In this document: positions 16,997-26,469 of the stretch, piece after piece
Position numbering within the stretch: position 1 is the stretch's first letter
Layout: each line of letters starts with the position of its first letter
DNA from: an uncultured Lachnospiraceae bacterium
GTDB lineage: Bacteria; Bacillota; Clostridia; Lachnospirales; Lachnospiraceae
Assembly: GCA_934899185.1 (NCBI GenBank)
Contig: CAKXYI010000004.1
Coordinates: 1 to 64,000 of the forward strand
Length of the DNA: 64,000 nucleotides
Direction: 5' to 3'
Notes under the pieces: generated by a model
Seen by the model: the letters and a program-made list of their open reading frames with translations, nothing else
What the model was told of the DNA's origin: nothing
Database searches by the model: none
Program-made: the position numbers and the translations under genes

Positions 16997-18436
16997 ATGA
17001 ACAGACTACAAGAGACAAGGGCAAATAGGATTTTTGTAGGCATATTGTGTTTATATAGCGCCGGGGGATTATTTACCGCAGTTGTTCGCGCTGTGAAAGG
17101 TGAAGCAATTTTCGGACTATTCGGCATATGCAGTGTCATTGCTTTATTGCTGGTTATTGTGACAGGAAATCTGGAAAAAGGAAAAAAGTTCTTTCTGCCG
17201 GTATCTGTTGTTGCATATGCTTTGATCTATTTTGTGGGATTAAATATCAGTGGCGTGCGTGAACTGCCTACAGCTGTTGTGGTTGTGATGGTATCTATGC
17301 TATATCAGAATCGTAAATTTGTGGGAGCTATGAACATAGTATATCTTATTGATACCATTTTTTACGTGCAGTTTGTGGCAAAAGGAGGAGAAAACGAGGG
17401 CGCCGTGTCCATGGTCTTTACACCATTGCTTATGTGCCTTATTTTTGCTCAGTTGACAATCTGGTGTCTGGTAAAGCAGAACACAGAAAATATGTATGAG
17501 ATTGCTGAGGCTGCCCACCATGATCAGGACAGGGCAAAAAAACTCAAAAATGAGGCAAAGGGAGTTGTCCAGGAAGTGAACACCCTGAAAAAAAATCTGC
17601 ATAATGTAAAAGAAGCAACTTCTATTTCTGACGAGAATATGAAGAGTATTGGCGCAGGTAATGAAGTGACTGTAAGTGCTGCGACAAAGCTAACAGAGAT
17701 GGCTGGAGAAATACAGGAAGTGATTGTACATACAAATGATACGGTCTCTACTGCGGATACCTATATTGAGCAGTTGGCAAAAGCTTTTGATAAAAATGCA
17801 GGTGTATTGACGCGGATTGTGGATCAGGAGAAGCAGTCTATGCAGACTGGTGAAAATATGAAAAAAGCATCTGCGCAGTTAAAAGACAAAACGGAAGAGG
17901 TTCGTACGATTACCGATACGATATTCAATATTTCCTCGCGGACAAATCTATTAGCCCTAAATGCATCCATTGAGGCAGCGCGGGCAGGAGAGGTTGGCAA
18001 AGGGTTTGCCGTGGTGGCAGAAGAGATTCGTAAGCTGGCAGAACAGACAAAAAAAGCTACAGAAAGCATTTCCAATCTTTTGAATGAATTGTGTGATGGA
18101 GCGGATATCGTTCATACACAGATAACGGATAATAATAATGTGACAAATCAGCAGAGTGCATCTATTCTTGTCATGGTAGAGGATTTTGATGAACTGCAAA
18201 AGGAATTTAATCAGTTCCGCAGCAGTATGGACAAGATACGTGAGCAGATGGGCTATATGGATAAGATGAATGATAGTATTTCCAGTCAATCAACGGATTT
18301 GTCAGCATGCAGTGAGGAAGTGTCTGCTTCTGTATCAGAAGCGGAAAACAATAATGTGCATATTGATGAATGCATACAGACGGTACAAGAACAACTAGAC
18401 AAAATAACAGAACTTGTTATCCATATGGCAGGATAA
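16997..18436 (+). CDS. Methyl-accepting chemotaxis protein with six-helix membrane domain
   Basis: 479 residues. The N-terminal ~170 residues form about six transmembrane helices with very short loops, so there is no large extracellular sensor. This is followed by a coiled-coil signalling domain with the conserved hairpin tip [20 protein letters not shown] and [15 protein letters not shown]. No HAMP domain is obvious. The start at 16997 follows GGGAGG; ATG 16982 precedes the site and is rejected. It is last in the symporter-tannase-GH43 operon (18-bp gap), which suggests chemotaxis tied to the same substrate or to membrane state. Host motility is implied but not seen in this window. Confidence 0.9.
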   Translation: MNRLQETRANRIFVGILCLYSAGGLFTAVVRAVKGEAIFGLFGICSVIALLLVIVTGNLEKGKKFFLPVSVVAYALIYFVGLNISGVRELPTAVVVVMVSMLYQNRKFVGAMNIVYLIDTIFYVQFVAKGGENEGAVSMVFTPLLMCLIFAQLTIWCLVKQNTENMYEIAEAAHHDQDRAKKLKNEAKGVVQEVNTLKKNLHNVKEATSISDENMKSIGAGNEVTVSAATKLTEMAGEIQEVIVHTNDTVSTADTYIEQLAKAFDKNAGVLTRIVDQEKQSMQTGENMKKASAQLKDKTEEVRTITDTIFNISSRTNLLALNASIEAARAGEVGKGFAVVAEEIRKLAEQTKKATESISNLLNELCDGADIVHTQITDNNNVTNQQSASILVMVEDFDELQKEFNQFRSSMDKIREQMGYMDKMNDSISSQSTDLSACSEEVSASVSEAENNNVHIDECIQTVQEQLDKITELVIHMAG

Positions 18437-18451
18437 TAATTAAAAAATAAT

Positions 18452-18487
18452 AAACAAGCGCCCGGCTTTTGGACCGGGCGCTTGTTT
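18452..18487. terminator. Bidirectional terminator after the chemoreceptor gene
   Basis: A perfect 14-bp stem, AAACAAGCGCCCGG (18452-18465) and CCGGGCGCTTGTTT (18474-18487), with A-rich sequence before and T-rich sequence after. Serves the plus-strand operon and probably the convergent esterase gene. Confidence 0.92.
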
Positions 18488-18507
18488 GTTATGTAGCATG
18501 AAGTGTT

Positions 18508-20139
18508 TTATTTATGAAGATAGGTATTGGCATACTGATACGTGGTGTTCCAGAATTGATCCACAACAGCACTGTCAAACTCGCAGGTATGATTGGAACG
18601 AGGCATATACAGGTAAGTATAATCTACACCATTGGATGCTAATGCATCGTTCATATTTGCACCATGTACATTGCCGACGATGATATCTTCATCTGCATAT
18701 ACCATGATGGTAGGTACTGTCTGTGGCGAAATATAAGAGATTGGTGAAATCTCTGCCAGTGCAGATTTTCTTTCTGCATCAGACATGTTCTGGTAATTCG
18801 GAATTAGTTTCTGTGCAAATGCGTTAAAAGTCAATGATGAAGACATCACGCCCGGAGCAAAGGCCTCTGGACATAAGTTGGCTGGACCGACCTGCTCAAA
18901 TACCAGATTAACAGGCACACAGGCACTATTGGTACGGCTATAAGCGTACAGAAGAGCCAAGTGCCCGCCGGCAGAATAACCGGAAGTAGCTACGGAATCA
19001 ATGGTATAACCGAGCTCGGCTGCCTGTGCAACAATGGTGTTGATGCAGTTCTGCATATCATCCATGATATCATTCATACTGGTTGCTGCATTGCGTTCTG
19101 CTTCAAAGAGACGGTAATCAATATCAGCAGTGATATAACCCTGACGTGTCATTTTGCCACAGGCATAGTCCATGGATTCTTTATCACCACTAATCCAACT
19201 TCCTCCATGGGTGTAGAGAATAAGTGAAATTGGCCGATCCTTTGGCGCATTTTTTGGAATGAATAAATTATAGGTGTTTCTGGTATCACGACTGGTGTCA
19301 TAGACCTGATTGCGTAATACGATTGCCTCATCCTCCGTTGGCGCTGGTTCATTTTGTCTTGATGCAGCTAAAAAAGCATTGTACAATGTCAGGTCATCAC
19401 CGGACAGATCAGAAGTGTTGCCGCCGGACATGAGTTTGATTCCATCCAATTTATACCATTTTCCACCACCGTTGACGGAGTCGTAAATCCAGTAGTAGGT
19501 AGAAAATCCATCTAAGTTCAATTGATTGTTGGAAGCGTTGATTCCCAGAATGAGACGGGAAAAATCAGTGGTCGGATTAGTAGTGTAGTCAGGACAAACA
19601 ATTGGCACATTGGTCTTGACACCATTCATGTACATGAGTTCGGCTTCAGCTTCTAAGTTCCATTTTTCAAACCATGGTCTCGCACTGGAACGAGCTGCTT
19701 TTACGGCAGAGCCGGAAGTGATGGTCAGTGTATCCGAACTGATGATAACAGAACCACATTTGATGGCTAGCACCGGGATGTAGATACTACCTTTGATGTC
19801 AGACTCCGGTCCAACTGTCTGCTGGTAAACACCATATTCGTGACGGTAGAAATGTCCGCCGGCCTCTACGATGATCCGGCCTTTGATAATGATATCTCCC
19901 CAGCCTTGCAAGGCTCCACCATTATGGATGGTGACGGTTACATTTTCTGGAATTGTCAGGCGTTTTCCCCAATTTACAACGCAGGTTCCGTAGATGTCTG
20001 TATCTTCGGACCAGGTCGTGTTACGTCTGATGGTTGTTGTGTTAGTGACTTCCTGTGCATTTACGCAGGTCCCGAATGTCATGAATACCATGACAGCAGC
20101 AAATAGGATGCTGCATAGTTGTTTTCTTCTCCTTTTCAT
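18508..20139 (-). CDS. Secreted two-domain esterase/lipase (alpha/beta hydrolase)
   Basis: 543 residues. Signal peptide at 1-28 (KRRRKQ, hydrophobic core, VNA cleavage region). Residues ~35-180 are rich in short beta strands with repeating I-V-G patterns (NVTVTIHNGGALQGWGDI), suggesting a beta-helix-like N-terminal domain. Residues ~260-540 are an alpha/beta hydrolase of the hormone-sensitive-lipase/BD-FAE type: oxyanion THGGSW, nucleophile GYSAGGH, acid Asp in YADEDIIV and His in PRSNHTCEF. It probably de-esterifies a polysaccharide or glycoside outside the cell, the only clearly exported enzyme of the island. Start chosen by AAGGGG site and signal peptide. Divergent from the GGDEF gene. Confidence 0.85.
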   Translation of the reverse strand: MKRRRKQLCSILFAAVMVFMTFGTCVNAQEVTNTTTIRRNTTWSEDTDIYGTCVVNWGKRLTIPENVTVTIHNGGALQGWGDIIIKGRIIVEAGGHFYRHEYGVYQQTVGPESDIKGSIYIPVLAIKCGSVIISSDTLTITSGSAVKAARSSARPWFEKWNLEAEAELMYMNGVKTNVPIVCPDYTTNPTTDFSRLILGINASNNQLNLDGFSTYYWIYDSVNGGGKWYKLDGIKLMSGGNTSDLSGDDLTLYNAFLAASRQNEPAPTEDEAIVLRNQVYDTSRDTRNTYNLFIPKNAPKDRPISLILYTHGGSWISGDKESMDYACGKMTRQGYITADIDYRLFEAERNAATSMNDIMDDMQNCINTIVAQAAELGYTIDSVATSGYSAGGHLALLYAYSRTNSACVPVNLVFEQVGPANLCPEAFAPGVMSSSLTFNAFAQKLIPNYQNMSDAERKSALAEISPISYISPQTVPTIMVYADEDIIVGNVHGANMNDALASNGVDYTYLYMPRSNHTCEFDSAVVDQFWNTTYQYANTYLHK

Positions 20140-20182
20140 GAAAACCCCTTTCTAAAAATAGTAATTGTATGGTTACACTGTG

Positions 20183-20210
20183 ATTATAGTGGCAGAAATA
20201 TGAGGACGAA
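20183..20210 (-). promoter_or_regulatory. Promoter of the secreted esterase
   Basis: On the minus strand a perfect TATAAT (20183-20188) lies 16 bases downstream of a weak TTCGTC (20205-20210). A poor -35 next to repeats suggests activator control. Confidence 0.5.
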
Positions 20211-20211
20211 C

Positions 20212-20283
20212 CATAGAAAATTGCTGTTCTGTCATAGAATGTTGCGCTTTTTTTGTCAGATGGGATTGCGCAACATTCTATGA
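20212..20283. repeat. Spaced and inverted CATAGAA-type repeats between esterase and GGDEF genes
   Basis: Three related copies: CATAGAAAATTGC (20212-20224), CATAGAATGTTGC (20233-20245, exactly 21 bp on) and the inverse GCAACATTCTATG (20270-20282). The last two belong to a perfect 16-bp inverted repeat, 20232-20247 and 20268-20283, with a 20-base spacer. Spacing of two helical turns beside the esterase -35 element suggests a regulator binding array. Confidence 0.6.
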
Positions 20284-20382
20284 AATCAAGGCAAGAAAGG
20301 GCGAAACCGACCGAAAAAGAGCAGTTAAAATAAAAAGAATCAGAGGCGTGGGAAAAGTTTAGAGACGGTGAGGTAGAACGTT

Positions 20383-21963
20383 ATGAAGAAAAAGTTAAAA
20401 GGTAAGGATAGTTTGTATATGGTTTTGCTAGGACTATGTGTGGTTATGGTAGGAATCGCCATTGGCAAAACCCGCTTATATGATATGTGGAATGAAGAAC
20501 TGACTTGCAACATTCTGCACCCACAACAAGAGGAACAAATAGCAGAAGACAGACACTTGATAGAAAAAACACAAACGAAGATTCTTTATTATACAATGCC
20601 TCAGTTGCCGGATGACCGTATGTCATTATATGGCTATGTGCGCAATGCCAGTGTCACCATATACAAAGATTATCACATCATATACCAATCTCCGGAGATT
20701 GAGAAAGAGGATGGATGGTATTTTTCGGATACAGGAGATTACATTATATCTGTTCCGCTAAAGCAAGAAGATGGGGGAGAAGAACTCAAGGTTCTTGTGA
20801 CAGCCGGTAAGGATGAAATTGAAAATATACAGTTCTATTATGGTACAGGCGAGGGCTTTATGCGCATGATTCTGAAAGATGAGATGACGCGCATGGTCAT
20901 ACTGACCATAACGATTATATTAGGTGTTATTTCTATTATGTTATCTAAGACGTTGGATCCGGAAATAGAGGCAGTTAGTGGCAATCTATATTTTGGAAAG
21001 TTCTGCATATTGCTTAGCCTGGTAAAGGTTAACGATTTCAGGATGACCACCATTATGTATGATAATGCTATGGGATTTCTGTATTTGTCAGTTCTACAGG
21101 GGATTTTGTGCGTGACGCCTTTTATTGGCTTTATGCAATGCAATACCAATATGAAGAAAAAGCATGCAGCTATATTAACAAAAGCGTTGAATCTGTTTTT
21201 TGTTGGCATATTGTGTCTGCATATGGCCGGTGTACTTTCACTGGATGCCTGTATGTATGTTTCTTATATGATTTTTGCAGGTCTGTGTCTGATGTTTACC
21301 GTTTGTCTGTGTATTCACTACAAGCAGCTGAATCTGGGGCAGAAGCTAAAGAGTCTGCTCACCATACTAGGGGTTTTGTTATTTTCGTATCTGAATCTTT
21401 TTGCTTTGCTGGCTCTTGATATCATGTTGTTTTTAATTACCGTCTGGATGGGAAGCCATAAATTGAAACAGGTCGAAGAGGGAGAACTTTACAAGCAGCT
21501 TGCGTATATAGATGAGATGACGGGACTACATAACCGGTCAGCCTATGAAGAATATCTGATGGAAAATCCGGAGACAGACGCAGTATCCTATGTTCTTATG
21601 ATGGATCTGAATAATCTGAAACAATGTAATGATATCCTGGGTCACAGGGTTGGGGATGAATATATTATGAAAGCGGCAACAAGCATCCGTATCGTCATAG
21701 AACCCCATGGGCGCTGCTATCGCATTGGCGGAGATGAATTCGTCAGCCTGCTTCCGGATATTACAGAAGATTCCTTTGTGAGTATGCTGGAAGAATTGCA
21801 AGGAGAATGGGAAAGAATTCGACAGCAGGAACATCGCTTTGTTTTTCAGGTTGCCGTGGGATATGCAAAAACCGGCGAAAAAACTACCTTGCAGGAAATG
21901 ATAGAGCAGGCGGATAAGATGATGTATGAGAATAAAAAGAAACTGAAACAAAACGCAAAATAA
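20383..21963 (+). CDS. Membrane diguanylate cyclase (7TM-type sensor plus GGDEF)
   Basis: 526 residues. A first transmembrane helix (~10-28) and an extracytoplasmic region (~30-165) are followed by about seven helices (~165-365), then a GGDEF domain. The layout resembles 7TMR-DISM proteins. The active-site motif RIGGDEFVSLL is intact, with the substrate segment YIDEMTGLHNRSAYEEYL and MMDLNNLKQCND upstream, so cyclic di-GMP synthesis is expected. The usual inhibitory RxxD site before GGDEF is not present (EPHG there). Monocistronic, divergent from the secreted esterase, which could link extracellular substrate sensing with c-di-GMP. The ligand is unknown. Confidence 0.87.
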   Translation: MKKKLKGKDSLYMVLLGLCVVMVGIAIGKTRLYDMWNEELTCNILHPQQEEQIAEDRHLIEKTQTKILYYTMPQLPDDRMSLYGYVRNASVTIYKDYHIIYQSPEIEKEDGWYFSDTGDYIISVPLKQEDGGEELKVLVTAGKDEIENIQFYYGTGEGFMRMILKDEMTRMVILTITIILGVISIMLSKTLDPEIEAVSGNLYFGKFCILLSLVKVNDFRMTTIMYDNAMGFLYLSVLQGILCVTPFIGFMQCNTNMKKKHAAILTKALNLFFVGILCLHMAGVLSLDACMYVSYMIFAGLCLMFTVCLCIHYKQLNLGQKLKSLLTILGVLLFSYLNLFALLALDIMLFLITVWMGSHKLKQVEEGELYKQLAYIDEMTGLHNRSAYEEYLMENPETDAVSYVLMMDLNNLKQCNDILGHRVGDEYIMKAATSIRIVIEPHGRCYRIGGDEFVSLLPDITEDSFVSMLEELQGEWERIRQQEHRFVFQVAVGYAKTGEKTTLQEMIEQADKMMYENKKKLKQNAK

Positions 21964-22040
21964 TATGATTTTTGAGCAAGATGGTATGTGCACATGATAG
22001 ACGGAATTATTAGAATAATACTATATAAGGAGGAAAAATC

Positions 22041-23249
22041 ATGGGGATGGATAAAATTAATGAAGTCATGCAAGATTATGTGAAAAACCAGGAGATATCA
22101 GGAGCGGCACTTCTGGTTCGCAGGGGGGATGAAATCCTGTACGAGAACCGGTGGGGATATAGCAAATGTGAGACGAATCAGGAAATCAAAGAAGACAGTA
22201 TATATCGACTGATGTCTATGACAAAGTGCATTACTGCGGTGGCTGTTATGATCTGTATAGAAAAAGGATTGTTGGAACTAGATGCTCCATTATCCAGATA
22301 TATTCCGGAATTTGCCGGAATGCAGGTTATGGAAGATCCACGGTATGAATTTTCCATGGATAAGATGAAAAAGATACCACTTTTGCTTTTGACCTTTTCT
22401 ATGGATAAAGTGAAGAGAACAGACACTGACCGTGAGATAACCATACGGGATCTGCTTTCCCATTCTTCCGGTCTGCAGCAGGGACTGGCGGGATTACTGG
22501 CTCTTATGAAGGAGAGAAAGCAATATGCAACATTACAGGAGTTTGCGTTGCATTATTCCAATCATGTTTTAGATTTTCAGCCGGGAAGAGGAACGGGATA
22601 TTCACCGGTCGCTGGCTTTGATGTACTTGGCTACCTGATTTCGGTGGTATCCGGCATGTCTTTTGAAGAATTTATTCAAAAGGAGATTTGCCAGCCACTT
22701 GACATGAAGGATACGACGTTCTTTTTGAACGATGAACAGAAAAAGCGCCTGGTAGATGTTTATAAAAGAAAGAAAGACAAACTGGTAAATGTTACAGGAA
22801 CAAAAGATGATATGCAGGGCATTATGCATCAGAAAGAAATACTTTTTGAACATGGCTGTGGCGGATTATTTTCCACACTGCATGATTATGATCATTTTGG
22901 TGATATGTTGTTGCACGAGGGTTCTTATCATGGCAAGCAGATTTTAAAACCGGAGACTGTACAACTGTTACATACAGAAGCACCAAAGGAACACTTGGAG
23001 CCGGAACCGGGACTTGTATGGGGATTGGGAATGAAAATCCGACAGGATAAGGAAAAAGGCGGATTTGCAGTATCAGAAGGTACTTATGGATGGAGTGGTG
23101 CCTTTGGAACCCATTTCTTTATCAGTCCTGCAGATGACCTGGAGGTTGTGTTTATGACAAACCGCTCAGATCTGAATGGGTCAGGATCCTATATTAGTGC
23201 AAAGATAGAAGAATTGATTGCCTCTATCTGGGGGAAGGAGGAGAAATAG
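22041..23249 (+). CDS. Serine beta-lactamase-fold hydrolase (class C/EstB-like)
   Basis: 402 residues, no signal peptide, so more likely an esterase or peptidase than an antibiotic beta-lactamase. The catalytic SxxK is SMTK in YRLMSMTKCITAVAV; the second motif is YSP in FQPGRGTGYSPVAGFDVLGY; and a GWSGAFGTHF segment occupies the third-motif region. Strong AGGAGG site before the ATG. First gene of a five-gene operon ending in GH78 rhamnosidase. EstB-type enzymes cut small esters, fitting removal of acyl groups from plant glycosides. The actual substrate is unknown. Confidence 0.83.
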   Translation: MGMDKINEVMQDYVKNQEISGAALLVRRGDEILYENRWGYSKCETNQEIKEDSIYRLMSMTKCITAVAVMICIEKGLLELDAPLSRYIPEFAGMQVMEDPRYEFSMDKMKKIPLLLLTFSMDKVKRTDTDREITIRDLLSHSSGLQQGLAGLLALMKERKQYATLQEFALHYSNHVLDFQPGRGTGYSPVAGFDVLGYLISVVSGMSFEEFIQKEICQPLDMKDTTFFLNDEQKKRLVDVYKRKKDKLVNVTGTKDDMQGIMHQKEILFEHGCGGLFSTLHDYDHFGDMLLHEGSYHGKQILKPETVQLLHTEAPKEHLEPEPGLVWGLGMKIRQDKEKGGFAVSEGTYGWSGAFGTHFFISPADDLEVVFMTNRSDLNGSGSYISAKIEELIASIWGKEEK

Positions 23250-23255
23250 AGCAGC

Positions 23256-24062
23256 ATGGATGAGATTTATTTTACAGAGTATGATAATGGGATTTATGCC
23301 TTGCGTACAGAACGATGGATGCAGAGACAGACGGCAGGGGGAGCCATTATGCAAAGCTGGGTTGTAACCGGAAGTCACGCAGTTATGGTGATTGATAGTC
23401 CGGTGCCGGAGAATCCTGCTTTTCGGGACAGTATAGAAACAACTTTTGGGCTGCCGGTTATTATGGTCAATTCTCATGGACATATCGATCACATAGGATG
23501 TAACACACAGTTTTCAGAGGTCTATATGGCAAAAGAGGATTGGGCTCTTGCCTGTGGCGGCGGTATTGCCCCGGATCCTGCTGGATACCAGGATGGCAAA
23601 CTTCCCTACCAATTGCGTCCGTTAATGGATCGACAGACAATTTCACTCGGAAACCGGGAGATATTGCCAATTCATGTGCCGGGGCACACAAGAGGGTGTT
23701 ATGTGTTTTATGATGCCATGACAAAGACTTTGTTTGGGGGAGATGCAGTTACACGGAGGGTACTGTATGGCATGTCTGATTGGACACCATTAGAGATATA
23801 TTTGCAGCATCTGGAGGCTTTGCAGGCATTGCCAATTGCAAGAGTCTTTTCTGCCCATGATGATATGGAACTCCCGGCAGATATGCCGGCAAGGATGATT
23901 GCAAATATAAGAGGCAATATTGCGAGCACACAGGAAAAATGGGAATCTCCAGTGGATGGCAGAATCTTTCGCCGCATTTTGTTAGGGGAAACAGAGGAAG
24001 ATGTGGAATTTTTTGATTTTGTTATACCGGAGGATCAGTATCGAAAAGGAGAAGAAGAATGA
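23256..24062 (+). CDS. Metallo-beta-lactamase-fold hydrolase
   Basis: 268 residues, cytosolic. The zinc-binding HxHxDH signature appears as NSHGHIDHIG; further ligands are the His in HVPGHTRGCYVFYD, the Asp in LFGGDAVT and the His of FSAHDDMEL. This fold covers glyoxalase II-type, lactonase, phosphodiesterase and other hydrolases; sequence alone does not choose between them. The start lies 6 bp after the previous gene and the 3' end overlaps the symporter by 4 bp, so it is translationally coupled within the rhamnosidase operon. A lactone or thioester hydrolysis step in the pathway is possible. Confidence 0.85.
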   Translation: MDEIYFTEYDNGIYALRTERWMQRQTAGGAIMQSWVVTGSHAVMVIDSPVPENPAFRDSIETTFGLPVIMVNSHGHIDHIGCNTQFSEVYMAKEDWALACGGGIAPDPAGYQDGKLPYQLRPLMDRQTISLGNREILPIHVPGHTRGCYVFYDAMTKTLFGGDAVTRRVLYGMSDWTPLEIYLQHLEALQALPIARVFSAHDDMELPADMPARMIANIRGNIASTQEKWESPVDGRIFRRILLGETEEDVEFFDFVIPEDQYRKGEEE

Positions 24063-25444
24063 AAAAGGAAAAATTAGATGAAACTGTTACAATGACAGAA
24101 AAATTAGGCGCGAATCAGAAAATCGGAATTATGTTCTGTGCTATGGTCAGTGCAGTTGCAACCGGATATGTACCTGGGTATATCAATTTGTATTATACAG
24201 ATACAGTAGGAATTTCTATGGGTGCAGTTGCAATGATTCTCATGATTACAAAGATTACCGACGGTGTGACAGATATTATTATGGGAATGATTGTGGACAG
24301 AACCAATACCAGATTAGGAAAGGCTCGTCCGTGGGTTTTAGCAGGAGGTATAGGAATTGGTGTTTCCATCATGCTTTTGTTTTCTTGCCCGGCATCGCTA
24401 TCAACTGGTGCAAAGGTGGCATTTTGTGCAGGTATGTATTTCCTTGCTAATCCATTTTTTGGAACTATGGCAAGTGTTTCCTGTGGAACGCTTAATAACC
24501 TTTTGACTGCAGATTCCAAAAAGCGAGGTGTACTCGGCGTATTTTCTGCTTATGGTACCTTGGTTCCTGTTGTTATTATCGGGTTGGTGGTTCCAAAAAT
24601 CTTGTCTGCTATGCATGAGAGCCAGGCAGCATATACTACGGCAACCTTGATTTTTGCCGTTATGTCTATTGTGGCTTCCATCATTGGTGTTGCTTGTGTT
24701 CGTGAGACAGTTACGGAAAGATCTAAGGAACAGTTGGTAGAAAAGCAGCCGGTGAAAGAGACCTTACATGAGTTATTACATAACAAATATTTTATTTTCC
24801 TTGCACTCGGAACGATTCTCTACAATCTGACATCTGCACCAGTGGCAACCTATTATGCAAAATATGTGTTCCATGATGTGGGGGTTACGACACTCATCAA
24901 TCTGCCGGGAATGATCATGATTTTTTTGCTTCCATTTGCTGTTCCGATGATGAATAAATTTGGAAAGAGAAACTGTATTGTCGGTGGTATGCTTCTTGCA
25001 GCTGTAGGACATACGATTATTTTCTTTGCCAACGATAATCTTGCACTATTTATGTTGGCAAAATCCGTTGCCAGTATAGCAGTGGTGCCATTTACAATTT
25101 CATTAATCCCATTGACCGGTGAAATCTGTGATTATGCATTGTATCGTTGCGGAAAACCGATGGATGGAACCATTTCATCAGCCGCTACTATGGGTGGAAA
25201 AATTGGTATTGGTCTGGCAGCAGGTATTTCAGGCGTTATGCTGGCGGTTTCAGGTTATGTCAGCAGTTCTGCTGAGACGCTGGTAAGTCAGCCGGATTCT
25301 GCCATTTTCATGATTCGCATATTGTCCAGTTTCTATCCGGCTATTTTATTTGCCCTTGCAGCATTATGTTTTTATAAGATAGATCTGGAGAAAAATGGAA
25401 TCGCAGAAATTCAGAAGGAACTGAGAGAGAAGGGATTACGTTGA
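24059..25444 (+). CDS. GPH-family sugar:cation symporter
   Basis: 461-residue transporter with about 12 transmembrane helices. The MelB-like loop is TNTRLGKARPWVL and the first helix follows EKLGANQKIGIMF. It overlaps the MBL gene by 4 bp and its stop overlaps the ATG of the following hydrolase by one base, both signs of coupled translation. Within an operon ending in a cytosolic alpha-L-rhamnosidase, it likely imports a rhamnose-containing glycoside. Confidence 0.9.
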   Translation: MKKEKLDETVTMTEKLGANQKIGIMFCAMVSAVATGYVPGYINLYYTDTVGISMGAVAMILMITKITDGVTDIIMGMIVDRTNTRLGKARPWVLAGGIGIGVSIMLLFSCPASLSTGAKVAFCAGMYFLANPFFGTMASVSCGTLNNLLTADSKKRGVLGVFSAYGTLVPVVIIGLVVPKILSAMHESQAAYTTATLIFAVMSIVASIIGVACVRETVTERSKEQLVEKQPVKETLHELLHNKYFIFLALGTILYNLTSAPVATYYAKYVFHDVGVTTLINLPGMIMIFLLPFAVPMMNKFGKRNCIVGGMLLAAVGHTIIFFANDNLALFMLAKSVASIAVVPFTISLIPLTGEICDYALYRCGKPMDGTISSAATMGGKIGIGLAAGISGVMLAVSGYVSSSAETLVSQPDSAIFMIRILSSFYPAILFALAALCFYKIDLEKNGIAEIQKELREKGLR

Positions 25445-26463
25445 TGATTACAGAGAATACGAAGGTAGAAGAACTTAGAGAACATAAGGATTTAAAAGAA
25501 TTGTTTCCTTATTTTATTTATAATCATGCGGGAGATGGCGCCGGAAATTTTAAAAAAGATGCTACATGTCTGAAAGAGATAGAAAAGAAGAATCCGACCT
25601 GGGCAGCCGAGGATATGGTATATGGACTGCGTCAATTGGAACAAATCTGTACATCGGGCAGTCAGGTGATATTTGATGTGTATGATCCAAAAGAAGTGCA
25701 GGAAAGTCCGGATAAGGAATGCGTAAAACTAATCTATTTTCCTGCAAAACAATGCAATAAGGAGTCGCGAAAGACGATTATTCTTGCAGCAGGTGGCGCT
25801 TATGGAAGTGTCTGTTCTATGGTGGAATCCTTTCCGGTGGCAGCCAGATTGGCTGAGCTTGGCGTAGATGCTTTTTGCTTGAATTATCGGGTGGCAGATG
25901 GCAAGGCTTTGTTTCCACGTCCAATGGAGGATATGGGTGCAGCCTGCCAGTTCCTGATGCAACATCAGGATGCACTAGGAATCAGTATGGAACATTATGC
26001 AGTCGGAGGTTTTTCAGCAGGTGGGCATCTGGCAGCCTGCTGGGGCACACCGGAACTGGGATATGCTGCATATCAGGTATCAAAACCGGATATCATCCTC
26101 CTGGCATATCCTATGATTGATGTATGGAAGACAGTCTCCCTGGCATCGCTTCCTATTCGCGTTATGATGCTTTCCGGTTATCTGGGAAAGCATCATAGCC
26201 AGAAGGTGTGTGACGCGTATAATGTTGAACAACATATGGATATAACATATCCACCGGCATTTGTGGTGCAGGCAGAAGACGACCCAACCGTACCGGTATG
26301 GAACAGTCAGGTGTTCATAGAACAACTGCAAGCACTGCAGATACCATGTTGTTATGAACATCCACAGCATGGATTGCATGGATTTGGATTGGGAACAAAT
26401 ACGGAGGCAGTTGGCTGGGTTGATCGGGCATTTGCTTTTTGGAACAAATTGGAAAGGAACTAG
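25444..26463 (+). CDS. Alpha/beta hydrolase, carbohydrate esterase-like
   Basis: 339 residues, no signal peptide. Nucleophile elbow GGFSAGGHLAACWG, acid Asp in AEDDPTVPVW and base His in PQHGLHGFGLG; an oxyanion AAGGAYGS replaces the HGGG of lipases. This arrangement is common in acetyl-xylan or sugar acetyl esterases of the BD-FAE/AXE groups. The ATG at 25444 sits in the TGATG overlap with the symporter stop; the TTG at 25441 is not needed. Likely removes acetyl or other acyl groups from the imported glycoside before the rhamnosidase acts. The family is clear, the substrate is inferred. Confidence 0.83.
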   Translation: MITENTKVEELREHKDLKELFPYFIYNHAGDGAGNFKKDATCLKEIEKKNPTWAAEDMVYGLRQLEQICTSGSQVIFDVYDPKEVQESPDKECVKLIYFPAKQCNKESRKTIILAAGGAYGSVCSMVESFPVAARLAELGVDAFCLNYRVADGKALFPRPMEDMGAACQFLMQHQDALGISMEHYAVGGFSAGGHLAACWGTPELGYAAYQVSKPDIILLAYPMIDVWKTVSLASLPIRVMMLSGYLGKHHSQKVCDAYNVEQHMDITYPPAFVVQAEDDPTVPVWNSQVFIEQLQALQIPCCYEHPQHGLHGFGLGTNTEAVGWVDRAFAFWNKLERN

Positions 26464-26469
26464 AATAAT

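Noticed and set aside
20212..20283. CRISPR-like array
   Set aside because: Only three degenerate short copies, one inverted, with no regular spacer structure and no cas genes.
22041..24062. Beta-lactam resistance from the beta-lactamase-fold and metallo-beta-lactamase-fold genes
   Set aside because: Neither protein has a signal peptide and both sit in a sugar operon; the folds are shared with many esterases and hydrolases.
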